From positions 5,530,017 to 5,594,016 of the forward strand of contig OZ025881.1 of the NCBI GenBank assembly GCA_964019415.1: DNA of 64,000 nucleotides. The letters are read 5' to 3'. Shown piece by piece: positions 15,703-38,000 of the stretch. The first letter of the stretch is position 1; the number at the start of each line of letters is the position of its first letter. Origin of the DNA: Ianthella basta (lineage: Eukaryota; Porifera; Demospongiae; Verongiida; Ianthellidae). The position numbers were made by a program, and so were the translations under genes. The notes beneath the pieces are model-generated. The model was not told the origin of the DNA, searched no databases, and was given only the letters and a program-made list of their open reading frames with translations.

Positions 15703-16891
15703 CATACTGCTGATCTCCTATCTCTTCAGTTCATTGACCTGTGCATTCTTCTTGGATGTGACTACTGCGACTCCCCCAGAGGTGCGTTGTACTGCTACAG
15801 TGTGTGCAAAAGCTGTGTGTGGTTGGTGTAAGCATACGTAGCTGTGATTTTGTGTACGTATGTATGTGTGTGTGCATGTACATATGAATGTACATGTGTA
15901 TGTGTGCATGTACTTGATACTATGCCACTGTGTGTGTATAATACGTACATGTGTGCATGTATTACTGCTTGTCTGTTCTTCCTGTGCTCCAGGAATTGGC
16001 CCTAAAAGAGGTGTAGAGCTAATTCAGCAGTACAAGAGCATTGATGAGATCCTTAAACACAAAAGCAAGCTCCCCAGTGTGAGTGTTGTTGGCCATGCTG
16101 CATGCATCCTCACCCTCCTTATCCCTGCACAAGACACTGTCCACCCCTCACCCTCCCACTGTCCACCCTTCACCTTCCCACTGTCCACCCCTCACCCTCC
16201 CACTGTCCACCCCTCACCCTCCCACTGTCCACCCCTCACCCTCCCACTGTCCACCCTTCACCTTCCCACTGTCCACCCCTCACCCTCCCACTCTCCACCC
16301 CTCACCTTCCCACTGTCCACCCTTCACCCTCCCACTGTCCACCCTTCACCTTCCCACTGTCCACCCTTCACCTTCCCACTGTCCACCCCTCACCTTCCCA
16401 CTGTCCACCCATCACCCTCCCACTGTCCACCCTTCACCCTCCCACTGTCCACCCTTCACCCTCTCACTCTCCATCTTTCACCCTCCCACTCTCCACCCTT
16501 CACCCTCCCACTGTCCACCCCTCACCTTCCCAGTGTCCACCCCTCACCCTCCCACTGTCCACCCCTCACCCTCCCACTGTCCACCCTTCACCCTCCCACT
16601 GTCCACCCTTCACCCTCTCACTCTCCATCTTTCACCCTCCCACTCTCCACCCTTCACCCTCCCACTGTCCACCCCTCACCCTCCCACTGTCCACCCCTCA
16701 CCCTCCCCTCACCCTCTGTGGAATGCAGAATGTCCAATTTCCTGACAACTGGCCCTATGAGGAAGCGAGGCAACTGTTTGTAGAACCAGAAGTGACCGAG
16801 GCATCTGCACTGGAGGTATGTACGTGTGTGTGTTCAGCAGTAGCACTGTAGAGTGCTTGGGAGTGACTACCCTCACTTGAGTAGCCAAAAG

Positions 16892-16965
<74 letters not shown>

Positions 16966-17305
16966 GTCTATAGGTGAAATGGGGCCACCCAGACGAGGAG
17001 GGACTAATCAAGTTTATGGTGGAAGAGAAAGGATTCAGGTGCGTATGTGCAACTGCAGTGTGCATGTGTCATGCCTGTGTGTCATGTGTTGACCGCTGCA
17101 CCCCTTCCAGTGAGGAGAGAGTGCGCAGTGGTATTAAGAAGCTGTCAAAGGGCATGCAAGGTGCCACACAAGGTCGGCTAGACAGCTTCTTCAAGGTGAT
17201 GCCAGCACCAGCCAAGGCAGTGAAACGACCAGTAAGCTTAAGCTTGTTCCAGCACACACACACACACAGTCACACACACACACACACACACAGACACACA
17301 CACAT

Positions 17306-17363
<58 letters not shown>

Positions 17364-17465
17364 GCACACACAGTTTAGTCTACAAATAGATATGTTCTTA
17401 TTATCCAGGCCGGGTCCAAAGATACCTCAGCTAGTAAAAAGGCAAAGAAGGGAAAAGCAAAATAA
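13306..17465 (+). CDS. FEN1: Flap endonuclease 1
   Basis: Sixteen exons: 13306-13387, 13551-13656, 14118-14177, 14252-14294, 14474-14537, 14613-14650, 14739-14810, 15132-15182, 15354-15439, 15509-15575, 15730-15781, 15993-16078, 16729-16815, 16974-17038, 17111-17231 and 17409-17465. They sum to 1137 bp, 378 residues (human 380). FEN1 cuts 5' flaps in Okazaki fragment maturation and long-patch base excision repair. Visible: start [10 protein letters not shown], Asp34 in [45 protein letters not shown] and [11 protein letters not shown] (the XPG-N, XPG-I and helix-hairpin-helix parts), and a PCNA-binding box QGRLDSFF near the C-terminus followed by a Lys-rich tail. Intron 10 has a GC donor (GAG|GCAAGT). 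Intron 12 is a 22-bp minisatellite. The start is 180 bp after the COPS3 stop. Confidence 0.96.
15593..15701. repeat. (CA)n microsatellite
   Basis: CA run filling most of FEN1 intron 10, the intron with the GC donor. Confidence 0.95.
16130..16712. repeat. 22-bp minisatellite in FEN1 intron 12
   Basis: About 26 tandem units of CCACCCCTCACCCTCCCACT plus GT, with C/T variants. It gives 22-residue periodic open frames in all three + frames, because three units make 66 bp. The flanking FEN1 exons splice in phase across it, so it is intronic. Confidence 0.95.
16893..16960. repeat. (GT)n microsatellite
   Basis: GT run in FEN1 intron 13, just upstream of the acceptor of exon 14. Confidence 0.95.
17256..17368. 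repeat. (CA)n microsatellite
   Basis: Impure CA run in the last FEN1 intron. Confidence 0.95.
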
Positions 17466-17597
17466 TGTGCAGGAGTGGTGAACTGAGAGAGTCACTGTCA
17501 CTGTGTGCGTTGTTTCTAATGCTTGTGATATCAGTGCATGTATCTGCTGTTAAGTGTTACATTTGCCATGGCTGGTATGTAGGAATGCTTGAAGTAA

Positions 17598-17720
17598 CTA
17601 CTTGCCGCTGGCAGCCGCACATCTAACTTGCTCAAACAACTTGGAGAGGTGCTTGTTTTTGGGCTTCAGTGCCTATTGAACAAAGTAGTAGAAACAAGGG
17701 GCATTCCTGTAACACACATG

Positions 17721-17778
<58 letters not shown>

Positions 17779-20700
17779 GTACAGTGCCCTGTACAGTGTA
17801 TAGTGTCCTGTACAGTGTATAGTGCCCTGTACGGTGTATAGTGCCCTGTACAGTGTATAGTGCCCTGTACAGTGTCCTGTACAGTGTATAGTGCCCTGTA
17901 CAGTGTATAGTGCCCTGTACAGTGTATAGTGCAGTGTACAGTGTCCTGTACGGTGTACAGTGCCCTGTACGGTGTACAGTGCCCTGTACGGTGTACAGTG
18001 CCCTGTACGGTGTACAGTGCCCTGTACGGTGTACAGTGCCCTGTACGGTGTACAGTGCCCTGTACGGTGTATAGTGCCCTGTACGGTGTATAGTGTCCTG
18101 TACAGTGTATAGTGCAGTGTACAGTGTATAGTGCCCTGTACAGTGTATAGTGCAGTGTACAGTGTCCTGTACAGTGTACAGTGCCCTGTACAGTGTACAG
18201 TGCCCTGTACAGTGTACAGTGTATAGTGCCCTGTACAGTGTATAGTGCCCTGTACAGTGTATAGTGCCCTGTGCAGTGTACAGTGCCCTGTACAGTGTAT
18301 AGTGCCCTGTACAGTGTATAGTGCCCTGTACAGTGTATAGTGCCCTGTACAGTGTACAGTGTATAGTGCCCTGTACAGTGTATAGTGCCCTGTACAGTGT
18401 ATAGTGCCCTGTGCAGTGTACAGTGCCCTGTACAGTGTATAGTGCCCTGTACAGTGTATAGTGCCCTGTACAGTGTATAGTGCCCTGTACAGTGTATAGT
18501 GCCCTGTACAGTGTATAGTGCCCTGTACAGTGTACAGTGGCCAACTACGTACCTTCAGTTCTGCAATAAGGGCCAGTGCTGTCATGTGCTGCTTGCCGTT
18601 GATGGCTGCCTGGATTGCAGTGAGAGTGACCACCTGCCTCTGCGCCCAGCTCCCACCGATGTTCACCAGGGAATACCGCAGGGGGAGCAGTAGGGAAAGC
18701 ACCTGATGCAGACGTAACACCATGATGTCATCATCCAGCACCCAGACATTCAAATAATCTGATGTACAGTGCTACATAATACATACATACAAATGTGGAT
18801 GATGCAATACATGAATGATCAATGAATGTTCACGTACGTATTTCTTGAATGGCGAACATTTGTGAACACTTTGTTGCGTACGTTGTGTTCTTGTAGACGG
18901 TAAATAATTATTAATAACGTATGATGTCATGTTCAAGATGGCTGACAGTGTAAAATGTCATTGTCAGTGAAAGCTCGATATTGTGTGCCGAAGATCAATA
19001 GAACACAAAGTAGAATGTGACAGTTCTGTAATAGATTAATGGATAGGTAAAGATGCTCCTTCAGTGTCATACCTTCAAATGACACATTCGTCCTCCGCTG
19101 GCCCAGAGCCAGTTCTTGTGCAAACATTGCGTGAACCCATCATCTGCCCGATGCCTGCTGTAGGCAAGTGGCCATCTCTGACCCAACAAGCACTCACCCC
19201 AAGGCCTATAATATTGAGCAAATTTAACCTGCTTTGCAAAATTTTATTTGCTCCCTTAATTAAAAGACCGTGATTCTTAAGCTGTTTGTCGTGAACATTT
19301 GGTAATGTTCAATAGTTTGATCGATACTTCAGATCATATAGATGTACCACACTATAAGATGATAGTGTGGGACTAGTCAACCACACACACTGTCAAACAC
19401 TTCCCCAGTACTTGGTACACACTCACACACACACACTCAGCAGCAGCAGCAGCACAGTTGCATACACACGCAATAAACAAGTCAACCACACACTGTCAAC
19501 AGTGCACACACCTCATCATACTGCTCTCTACTGTATGCCACAAGAGCCTGGCACACGGGGACACCAAGCTGCAGAGAGGGAGGGTGTACACAAACACATG
19601 AGCTGGTCAACCTGGGACACTGCATGTCCAGTGTAGGGAAGATGTTCACAGGAAAATGCATATTTCACACAGATCCAAGGCTACCAACCATGCAGAATGG
19701 TAAACAAGACACCACACACTTCATGTTTCACTAGTGTCCACACAAATACGTACAGCTGCTGAAATTGCAATGGGCTGCAGGGCTGAGGGGGCAGAGGTGG
19801 GTCAGGTTGTTTGTCAGGGATTTTGGGCAGGTTGTATAGTATAGATTAATGGGCTACATATAGGCTTTGTTTAGTTGCTAAGGCCTTTGTGGCTGATCAC
19901 CCTGTTGTATTTGCCTCTGCCTCTGCAATATCATTTGGCTACAATTGCTGCTGACATTCAAAGAATGACCTGCCCACACCTTTCCTGTGATTCCTCCAAG
20001 GTAGTTGTCCGTGGCTGCCTCAGAGTAGTCCTGCACTGACTAATGGCACAGAAAGTGGAACGAGAGGAAACAGAGACACAGCCAAGTTTGCTCTGACTGT
20101 GCAGTGCAACACCAAGAACACACTCCACCACTCACACCCCACACCCTCACTCCACTCACCCCACACCCTCACTCCACTCACTCCACCACTCATCCCATCC
20201 CTCATTCCACTCACACTCCACCACTCACACCCCACACCCTCACTACACCACTCACACCCCACACCCTCACTCCACTCACACCCCACACCCTCACTACACC
20301 ACTCACACCCCACACCCTCACTACACCACTCACACCACACCCTCACTCCACCACTCACCCCACACCCTCACTACACCACTCACACCCCACACCCTCACTC
20401 CACCACTCACACCCCGCACCTTCACTATCTGCTCTGCCACAGCTGCCCTGGCAGCACACTCTGTGGGCCGACCATGGGAGAAGGCTAGCATCATGTGAAC
20501 ATCCAGGAAGGCCCATCCACGTGCATTCACCAATCCTTTGCAGCCCTCCTCCACTGCTTCCCATCTCTCAGCTCCCAGGTCAACACCCAGCATCTTACAA
20601 AGAGTAGAGAGGCAGATAGACAGCATAGACATACCAGAGACATACCACCTTTCTACTGTTCACCACAAACACAACACAGCTTAAACTTGCAGTTCTAAAC

Positions 20701-21056
20701 TAGTTACATACTTCAAGCCTCCAGAGGAGGGAGGAAGCGTCAATAAGTGACCTCGGATGCTGGACAGCAGTGGCTACATTTGGGCACATCACATTGTCAA
20801 ATTCTTCCAGCACCTTGTCAATGGAGCCCATATCTGTAGGAACAATAATGAGCGAAGAGGAGCAATTCAGCGTCAAGGCACGCTTGTACATACATGATAT
20901 TGTAGAAGCTCATTGCTTCAGAATAACAGGTAGCGATATTGAGCAGTCGTGTAACAAGTATGTATGAGCTGTTTATATTCTCCCGCTAAACTCATGTATG
21001 TGGTGTGTGTGCATGTGTGTATGTGTGCATGTGTGTATGTGCTTGTGCATAGAGAA

Positions 21057-21130
<74 letters not shown>

Positions 21131-22057
21131 ACATGCAATGTTTGCCAACCTAGGTAGTGCAGAGCCAGGTGCCAAGAGATATGGTTGCCCAAAATAGAGC
21201 ACTCCCAATCCTTCCGAGTCCTCTCAAGCAACTCCACCCCTTCCTCTGCATTCCGGCTCTCCTCCACCACATGGCAGATGGTGTGGGTGGCCCATGGGGA
21301 GCGTGGCTGGAGGGAGAGAGACTTGTACCCCAGCTCAGCTGCCTCTACACGATAGTTGGTCTCTTCAAGACCAAGGGAGTAACTGGAGGAGGGAGGAGGA
21401 GGGGGGGAGGGGTACTGTAGAGGTGTGATCACCATGCAGTGGGAAGTGAGCAGAATGTCAGCAGATAGACATTGGACTGTGATGAGAAGGTGATTGGATG
21501 AGTCTAACTTTGTGCATGGGTGGGTATACTGTAGTTGAGAGAAGTGCCTGGTATGCATCAGAATGTGTTAGGGAGGACCCTATAGCCTGAGGGCAGACTT
21601 CAAGACAACTCCTCTACCAGAAGCTGCAAGTACACCACTGCCACTGTGTACAATAGAGATACATACAGGCCCGTAGGGATTGGATAGAGATACATACGTA
21701 GGATGAACTGCCTTTCAATGTGGTCCCTCCCTTCCCTTCTATACAACTTGAGGTTTGGCTCATTCCTTCCCAATACAGTACACTATATACACACTGGATG
21801 TAATAAACTGCAGGGATGTACACAGTGATTCTAAGTGAGTCCTCCTATGTACCTATCTACGTATCTAGCTGTCTAGGGTCACTCACAAAGCAATGATGTA
21901 TGGGTAAAAGAGGTTGGACTCCTCCCAGAAGGGCAGGACCCTCGCAGCTGCATCTCTAAGGCGCTCAAACATACCAGTAACAATCGATACCCTCATCAGA
22001 AGCAGCAGAGCAACAGCATCTGAATAATATAGAGAAGCATGTGGTAGATGCCTACAC

Positions 22058-22137
<80 letters not shown>

Positions 22138-23865
22138 AACACAATTTGCATGTATTAAACAGTATAATTTGATTCAAATACCCAATTCTCTTCATGAAGT
22201 GTCATGACAGTGCATGTGGAACACAGTGGCCGTGCTATAGGAACAGTGGATGGGGTGGATCCAACATGAGCTATATACATAATTATGTAAGGTATGTACT
22301 GTTCCTTGTACTGTTTCTTATACAGTGCATGCATGGGAATTGCATACCCATAAATGAGTGTATGTAAATGTGCATGTACAGTATGTAGCTATAGCTAGTG
22401 GCATACAGTCATACGCTATGCATTGCATTAGAAAATAAGTAGGTATTCAAATCAGATCAGTCATGGAGTTACCTAGCTTCTTCACAATCACACAGTGCTA
22501 TCCCTCACAAGACATTCAGGTCAGTCAGTAACACACTGACCCACCTTTAGGGTAGTCCACTAGAATGTCCCACATTACCTCACCAAACTGGGGAAGTTCC
22601 CCTTTCAAGTATTCAGCTAGTGCCTGACCACACAAGAGTGGGTATGAATGAGTGTGGGATTGGGAGGGTGTGAAAGAGAGAGAGGTAGTGTGAGAGATGG
22701 TGTGAAGAGAAATACACACGCACAACTTCAAAGAAACAATCAACGACGATTCTACATGCTAGATACACATCTACTTCACCTTAGCGTACAGCTGCTCCCT
22801 TGGAGTGTAGCTGGCTAGCATGTCCTTGTTCAGGATCAGCTCCTTCACTGCCAGTACTGCAATGTTGTCAAAACAAGCACAACACTGTTGAAACTGGTAC
22901 ACACAAACACATGCATGTGTCATTTAATAGCAGGACAGGGTGATCAGGACTGGTACTTTTATGGTGCACCAGTAATACAACAACAGTGCACCAACCGTGG
23001 GTGTTTTCTGTAGCTGTGCTGGAAGATCTGCTTGCCACAAGGGGGGACAAGGCCACACTACAGCCCTACACACAAGAACAAAGGTAGAAGGTAATATGTT
23101 ATCCCAGTGTTGCATAGTCAAGTGGAAAGCGCGTACTGTCACTTGAAGGTGTTGGTGCATAGAATGCTTGACCAATATGCAACAGGCATGAAAACATCAA
23201 TGAGCTACAATGGAACCTGTCTAAGATGGTCACTGTATAAGTCATGCAGCTAAGTACCTCTCTATATAAAACAGCCAGCCTCCCTGGCCCTGAATAACGT
23301 TAACATATAGCACAAAACATTGCAGTCTACCTCTGAGCTACCAGCCTCTCTTAAGGCCATTTATCACTGGCCCACAGGTGGCTGTCTTAGAAAGGTTCAC
23401 CCTATACACATACATTTAATGTATCTACTGAAAATTAAGGCACAATGCAAATATAAACCATGATACAGTGAAACCTGTCTAAGACAACCACCTATGGGCC
23501 AGTTATATAACTGCATGGTCTTTGTAGAGAGGTGGCTGCATTACAGAGGTAGAATGGAATTTTAGTGCCATGTTAGTGCTATTTGGGACCAGGGAGGCTG
23601 GCTGTTTCAAAGAGGTGGCTGCCTAACACAGCTAGTGACCATCTTAGATATGTTTCATTGTACAACATCACAGAAGTCTACTTACTGCCACAAGTTGTGC
23701 CATCAGGAAGTTCTTGTCTTTTGCAATGGCTTTCTCAAAATACGGCACTGGGGTGCCATTTGAGGAAACCAGCACGTGCACACCTTTGTTGAACACAGGG
23801 AGAGCCTCAGGGTCACTGAGGGATACATCAAGGCCAAGTGCATCCTGCAGCTTCTGAAGTGCCAT
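17598..23865 (-). CDS. TTC38: TTC38-like tetratricopeptide repeat protein, copy A
   Basis: Twelve exons on the minus strand: 23865-23686, 23065-22996, 22856-22780, 22623-22545, 22019-21887, 21382-21150, 20833-20712, 20593-20420, 20030-19980, 19568-19512, 18702-18553 and 17672-17598. All are in phase, for 466 residues (human TTC38 is 469). TTC38 is a TPR-like helical-repeat protein of poorly known function. Family blocks: YSLGLEETNYRVEAAELGYK (human [20 protein letters not shown]), ATHTICHVVEESRNAEEGVE, HISWHLALHYL (human NYWHWALYLIE), LIDASSLLWRLE, FLDVHMMLAFSH, LLLPLRYSLVNIGGSWAQRQ (human [20 protein letters not shown]). Introns 6, 8 and 11 carry a GT tract and two minisatellites that recur in the same introns of copy B. 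It is convergent with FEN1, whose stop lies 132 bp away. A relic of a divergent partner sits upstream. Confidence 0.92.
17712..17776. repeat. (CA)n microsatellite
   Basis: CA run at the 3' end of TTC38-A intron 11, abutting the 19-bp minisatellite. Confidence 0.95.
17777..18539. repeat. 19-bp minisatellite, TTC38-A intron 11
   Basis: About 40 units of TGTACAGTGTATAGTGCCC with A/G variants (TACGG, GTGCAG). The same unit fills the same intron of copy B. Units contain the near-palindrome TGTACA, and 19-residue periodic frames arise on the minus strand because three units make 57 bp. Confidence 0.95.
20114..20416. repeat. Minisatellite of CACTCACACCCCACACCCT type, TTC38-A intron 8
   Basis: Tandem C-rich units of about 24 bp (CACCACTCACACCCCACACC plus CTCA or similar) directly after the exon 8 donor at 20419. 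The same array, more than twice as long, is in the same intron of copy B (about 30690-31430). Confidence 0.92.
21058..21128. repeat. (GT)n microsatellite
   Basis: GT run in TTC38-A intron 6, ending just before the donor side of exon 6. Copy B has a much longer tract at the matching place. Confidence 0.95.
22058..22134. repeat. (CA)n microsatellite
   Basis: CA run in TTC38-A intron 4, upstream of exon 5. It is not present in copy B. Confidence 0.95.
23206..23405. mobile_element. pogo-type MITE, copy 1
   Basis: Left end TACAATGGAACCTGTCTAAG; the right end is the degraded complement, ending GGTTCACCCTATA. The interior shares GGCCAGCCTCCCTGG-type and GTGGCTGTCTTAG-type blocks with the other five copies in this window. 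The CAGTGGAACC-type terminus with TA edges is typical of pogo/Tigger-like Tc1-mariner elements. In TTC38-A intron 1. Confidence 0.65.
23464..23662. mobile_element. pogo-type MITE, copy 2
   Basis: Ends TACAGTGAAACCTGTCTAAG and the complement ATGTTTCATTGTA, about 199 bp, with the interior block GGGACCAGGGAGGCTGGCTG. In TTC38-A intron 1, only 58 bp from copy 1. Confidence 0.75.
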
Positions 23866-23920
23866 CTTGTTGCAACCTCAACTGGCCAGGGAAGGCAACC
23901 AAATCTCCAATATGTGCAAA

Positions 23921-24076
23921 ATGCCACTGGCTTGGAAGTAAACTATATCTGCGAGTGAACTGGACTCCGAGGAACTTTTGATATTCTTTGGAGCCCTGCT
24001 GGTGTCTGCCTATGGCAACTGTGGTAGAACTCTGAATGAAACAACAGCTTAGGATGTAGACTTTCTCTGTCCACAG
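23921..24076 (+). pseudogene. Relic of exon 1 of a TTC38-C-like gene
   Basis: This plus-strand stretch aligns with exon 1 of the intact TTC38 copy C (35073-35252). Shared blocks are AAAATGCC at the start, CACTGGCTTGGAAGT against CACTGGTTTGGAGGT, TATGGCAACTGTGGTAGA against TACGGCAACTGTGGTGGA, and a common GACTTTCTCT/GATTTTCTCT then CACAG end. The relic hits a stop six codons after the ATG and lacks about 20 bp near the start. It lies 55 bp upstream of copy A, in divergent orientation, just as copy C lies 44 bp from copy B. I see no later exons of this gene downstream. Confidence 0.8.
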
Positions 24077-25271
24077 CTCTATAGATTTCCTTGTTCTGGT
24101 ACCTGCAGCGCATGATACCACCTGGTACATTCCTTCATCATACGTACCTGCTATGCTCCATTGAAGACCAACAGGGAAAACCTAGAAGGGCCTGGCACAA
24201 TGCATATGCCAAGGGAGGGAGCTTCTGTAGTTAAACTCAGTGAACTGAAGTACAGCTCCCTAACACACTTTGCTGCATGTGTCATTGGTCTACATGTAGC
24301 CAGCAATGAACTAAATTTATATATACTGACTTTGCTGTGATTGACACACAGACAGGACTGTGTGGGTTCTTGTCTGCAATATAATATTATTATGCCATGA
24401 CCATGGTCACCACATGCAGATCTAGAGCCCTATGTAATGTATGACTGTGGCTCTTCGCAGACAGATGTAGTCTACACATAATTATACAATGATTCATGTC
24501 ATGTTACAACATTAACTGTCTGCCAGAATATATATATAAGTTACGTATGAATTGACCCTGCATTATTGCTATAGCTCACAATATAGTAAATATGATCAAA
24601 TTGTCTCATACGAACACACACATAGCTGCATCCATGTACGTAGCCCTTCACCATAATTTTATAGCCAACTTGCCTTATTTAGTTAGCAATGAGTTAACAG
24701 GAAGGCCGGAGGGGTCAAGGCTGCATGTAGCTGAGAGAGCATAGTGAATAAGGTATCATGTACTTGTGTACATGCAGTGGAACCCCCACTAAATGACCAC
24801 CTCTATATATAAAACGACCGCCTTAGAAATAAAACCGCTTTGGTTTAGTCCCAAATCCATGTACACATGTGTTATGGTTCTCAGAATTAAGACCACCTCA
24901 AAAACAAGACCACTTTGCATGGCCTGGATGGTGGTCTTATTTCTTAGGTTCCACTGTATGTGAAGACAAATGACAGTAAAATTCAGCCACAAATTGACAA
25001 ACATACAGTATATATAATATAGCACTCTGAGAAATTAATCTGACTATACTATACAGTGATTAATAGATTGACTATACACTATACAGTATGTATAGTCTTG
25101 TAGCATTGCATGTAGTTGCATCTGATAAATGATACCACATCTTGCAATTGATAGAGTACAATTATTGAGAGAAAGTAGTGTCATTGCACATGTTGAAGGA
25201 GAAAGGACTATCTGCACACTACTAAAGTGTAACTCATATATAGCTGCTCTATAATTTGAAGTTTGCAGCAA
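24077..25271. other. Spacer between TTC38 copies A and B
   Basis: AT-rich sequence with one MITE (24774-24958) and no recognisable exon. It presumably once held the rest of the lost plus-strand TTC38 gene. Confidence 0.55.
24774..24958. mobile_element. pogo-type MITE, copy 3
   Basis: Ends GCAGTGGAACCCCCACTAAA and the complement AGGTTCCACTGTA, about 185 bp. The interior is diverged (ATAAAACGACCGCC, AAGACCACC), so it is a related subfamily rather than the same one as copies 1 and 2. Confidence 0.75.
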
Positions 25272-35028
<9,757 letters not shown>

Positions 35029-35072
35029 TTTGTTGGTCACGTGACAGGGAACTCGAGGGGGAATCGCCAAAA
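35029..35072. promoter_or_regulatory. 44-bp gap between divergent TTC38 start codons
   Basis: Only 44 bp separate the ATG of copy B (minus) and copy C (plus). It contains a CACGTG E-box at about 35039 (GGTCACGTGACAGGG). Since both 5' UTRs must overlap or lie here, the promoter elements probably extend into the transcribed regions. Inference from geometry. Confidence 0.5.
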
Positions 35073-38000
35073 ATGCCTCTCCAGACTGTGGTAGACGTCA
35101 CTGGTTTGGAGGTCACTTTGAGTGATCCAAAGGCGCTTCTACCGTTCAACGAGTCGGTGCAGAGCCTGGCATCCGGATACGGCAACTGTGGTGGATCTTT
35201 ACACGAAGCAATAGCAGAGGACAAGGATTTTCTCTTTGCACAGATACTACTGGTAGCTACTATTTGGGCTACGGGTCGCTTCGGGGGTATTTGACCTGTC
35301 TTCTCCTTTCACACACAGGGGTGCCTAATAGCCGCTGACACTAGATCACTGGGAGACGCTACAAGTAAGGAAATTGCTTGACCTTTAACCTTTGACCCAA
35401 GAGCTTTAATTGTAATCCTCGTGTGTGTTCGTGTGCATAGTTGCCTCGCTCGCGGAGACTCTAAAGAGGGAGAAAGAGAGGCTGGCGCAATGCACGTGGA
35501 GGGAACAGCAGTATTCCAAGGTGAAAAACGGCACCTAGTGGCCTGGTGCCTTGCTGTTTATGTCAAATGTCTTCTGATGTGAACTTTGTACTTTGACCTT
35601 TATGCCAAGCCTTGGGCAGTATAGTACATTACCCACCAGCTGCACAACAGAGCCCTTAGCACGTGCTGACCCTACTGAGGGGCACAGCCTATTAGTCTGC
35701 CAATCCTCTCACTAATGCTGGTGAATTTAATAAAGTAGCCTTGTCAATGCTACCCTTTACCAAAAATGACCTAAGCATGCAGTGAGCTTATTGAAGAAAC
35801 GTGTGTCTGACTGTGAAAGCACAATGGTGTGCTCAAGCACTAATTGAGACAACTTTTGAAACTGAAACAGAAATGAATGAGCTCTGCTATACTCCCCAGG
35901 CCCTTTCATATGAATTGTGTCCCGCCCACACTAATTATCCTGGATACCCTGGGTGTGCGGCTAGCTGTGCTGGTACTCCTCCAGTGATGGTGAATTGAGG
36001 GGATTTAGCAAGTACTAGTGGTGTGCTGCTCTGGGCAGTATCTGCTCACAGCTAGTGGGTGTGCTGTGGACGGCATGTGTCCAAACGATGAAGTGATATA
36101 CAGTTGCTGTGCTGAATCTTGTGCAGGCCTTCTTTGTGAGCATGAAAGGCGAACTAGTGCAGTTTCAGGGCATTCTGCAAGAGATACTAATTGAGCACCC
36201 TACAGGTCAGTGAATGGTTGCTATGGTGACCCACCATCCCCAACTCCTGTAGTAATGCTCATTATATTGTAGACAAGCGCTCTTTACTGACTGTGGTTTT
36301 TTCTCTTCATTTTCTGTGTATTTTGCCTGGTAGATGTGTGTGCTATGTCACTCTTGCTTAGTGCTTGTATCTTCACTGGGTCATACGAGACACTGAGGGA
36401 CACTATAGCCAGGGCCTTACCAATGTGGAGCGAGTCCAGCCCTTTCTATCCCTATGTCCTCGCTTTGTGAGTCTTTCGTTACATGTTGAGTTACTGCTTG
36501 CATGGTGATTCGTACCTCTACAGTACCCTCCCCCCCCCTCCCTCCTCCAGTTACTCCTTTGGTCTTGAAGAGACCAACTATCGCATAGAGGCAGCTGAAT
36601 TAGGGTACAAGTCTCTCTCCCTCCAGCCAAGCTCCCCATGGGCCACCCACACCATCTGCCATGTGGTGGAGGAGAGCCGGAATGCAGAGGAAGGGGTGGA
36701 GCTACTTGAGAGGACTCGGAAGGATTGGGAGAACTCTGGCCTGGGTCACCACATCTCTTGGCATCTGGCACTCTCCTACCTTGGTATGCTGCTTCTGCAG
36801 GGGCTTGGTCCATGTATGTAGCCACAGCAGCTACTCACTCTGTCAGTGCCTTGCTTACAACTTCACATTAATGACAGTGCACGGTCACACGTCTGCACAA
36901 TCACACACATTACATGTAGATATGGGGCAGACAGACAAAGTGCTGGAGGAGTATGATAATGTGCTGCAGTATTCGGCTGTTGAAGATAACGCCTTTGGAC
37001 TAATTGATGCTACCTCCTTGCTCTGGCGCCTTGAGGTGAGTCAGCTGTCACTGTTTGTGTCTTGTAATACATACGTAGGAAGTTGTATTTGAATGGCACT
37101 GAGAATAGTGTTGTGTGGTTGTGTGTGAGCTACACATGTGTTTAGTGTGGTGTGCCTGTGGGGCGGCCTGCTTCGTTTCACCCTGTGCAGTTGGCTGGAT
37201 GTGACCCCGGCAAGGAGCGATGGGAAGCGGTGGAGAAAGAGCTAGCAGAGGCGTCCAGTGTTCGTGGATCAGCATTCTTTGACGTGCATATTATGCTAGG
37301 CTTTGCTCACGGCAAGGTCTCACAGTGTGCAGCACGGTTGGCTTTGGCGGAAGACCTTGTGAAGGTCTGTGTGCGTGTGTGTGCATCCGCAAGTGTGTGT
37401 GCATGTGTGTGTGGCATACCCGTGTGAGTTTCAATACAATTTAGCCTAGGGATACGTAGAGGAAGAAGATAGTGAGCTGATTCTACTCACCATTAGTCCG
37501 TGTTGTGCTGTTAGACAGTAGTGCTGTGTTGATACATGTTCAGTTATGTGTGTAGTCTTTGGGGTTTGAACACTTTGTAGCTCACCTCGTTTCCCTCTGG
37601 TGTACTTTGTAACTCACCTATAATTCCCTCTGGTGTACTTTGTAACTCACCCATAATTCCCTCTGGTGTACTTTGTAACTCACCTATAATTCCCTCTGGT
37701 GTACTTTGTAACTCACCTATAATTCCCTCTGGTGTACTTTGTAACTCACCCATAATTCCCTCTGGTGTACTTTGTAACTCACCCATAATTCCCTCTGGTG
37801 TACTTTGTAACTCACCCATAATACCCTCTGGTGTACTTTGTAACTCACTTATAGATCCCTTTGTTGTACTTTGTAACTCACCTCTACTTCCCTCTGGTGT
37901 ACTCACTCCTCTCCATACGTACATACATGATGCCACTTATGCAGTCTGTCAAGGAGTATGCCCGTTCTGCAGATGGAGGCTACCCCCAAAACACTGCTGA

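Noticed and set aside
16083-16851. Pro/Ser/Thr/His repeat ORFs in all three plus frames
   Set aside because: 22-bp FEN1 intronic minisatellite; FEN1 exons 12 and 13 join in phase without it.
17632-18753. 373-codon ORF of YTVQGTIHCTGHYTLYRAL repeats
   Set aside because: 19-bp array of TTC38-A intron 11 fused by chance to exon 11 and exon 12 frames; the family alignment needs the intron removed.
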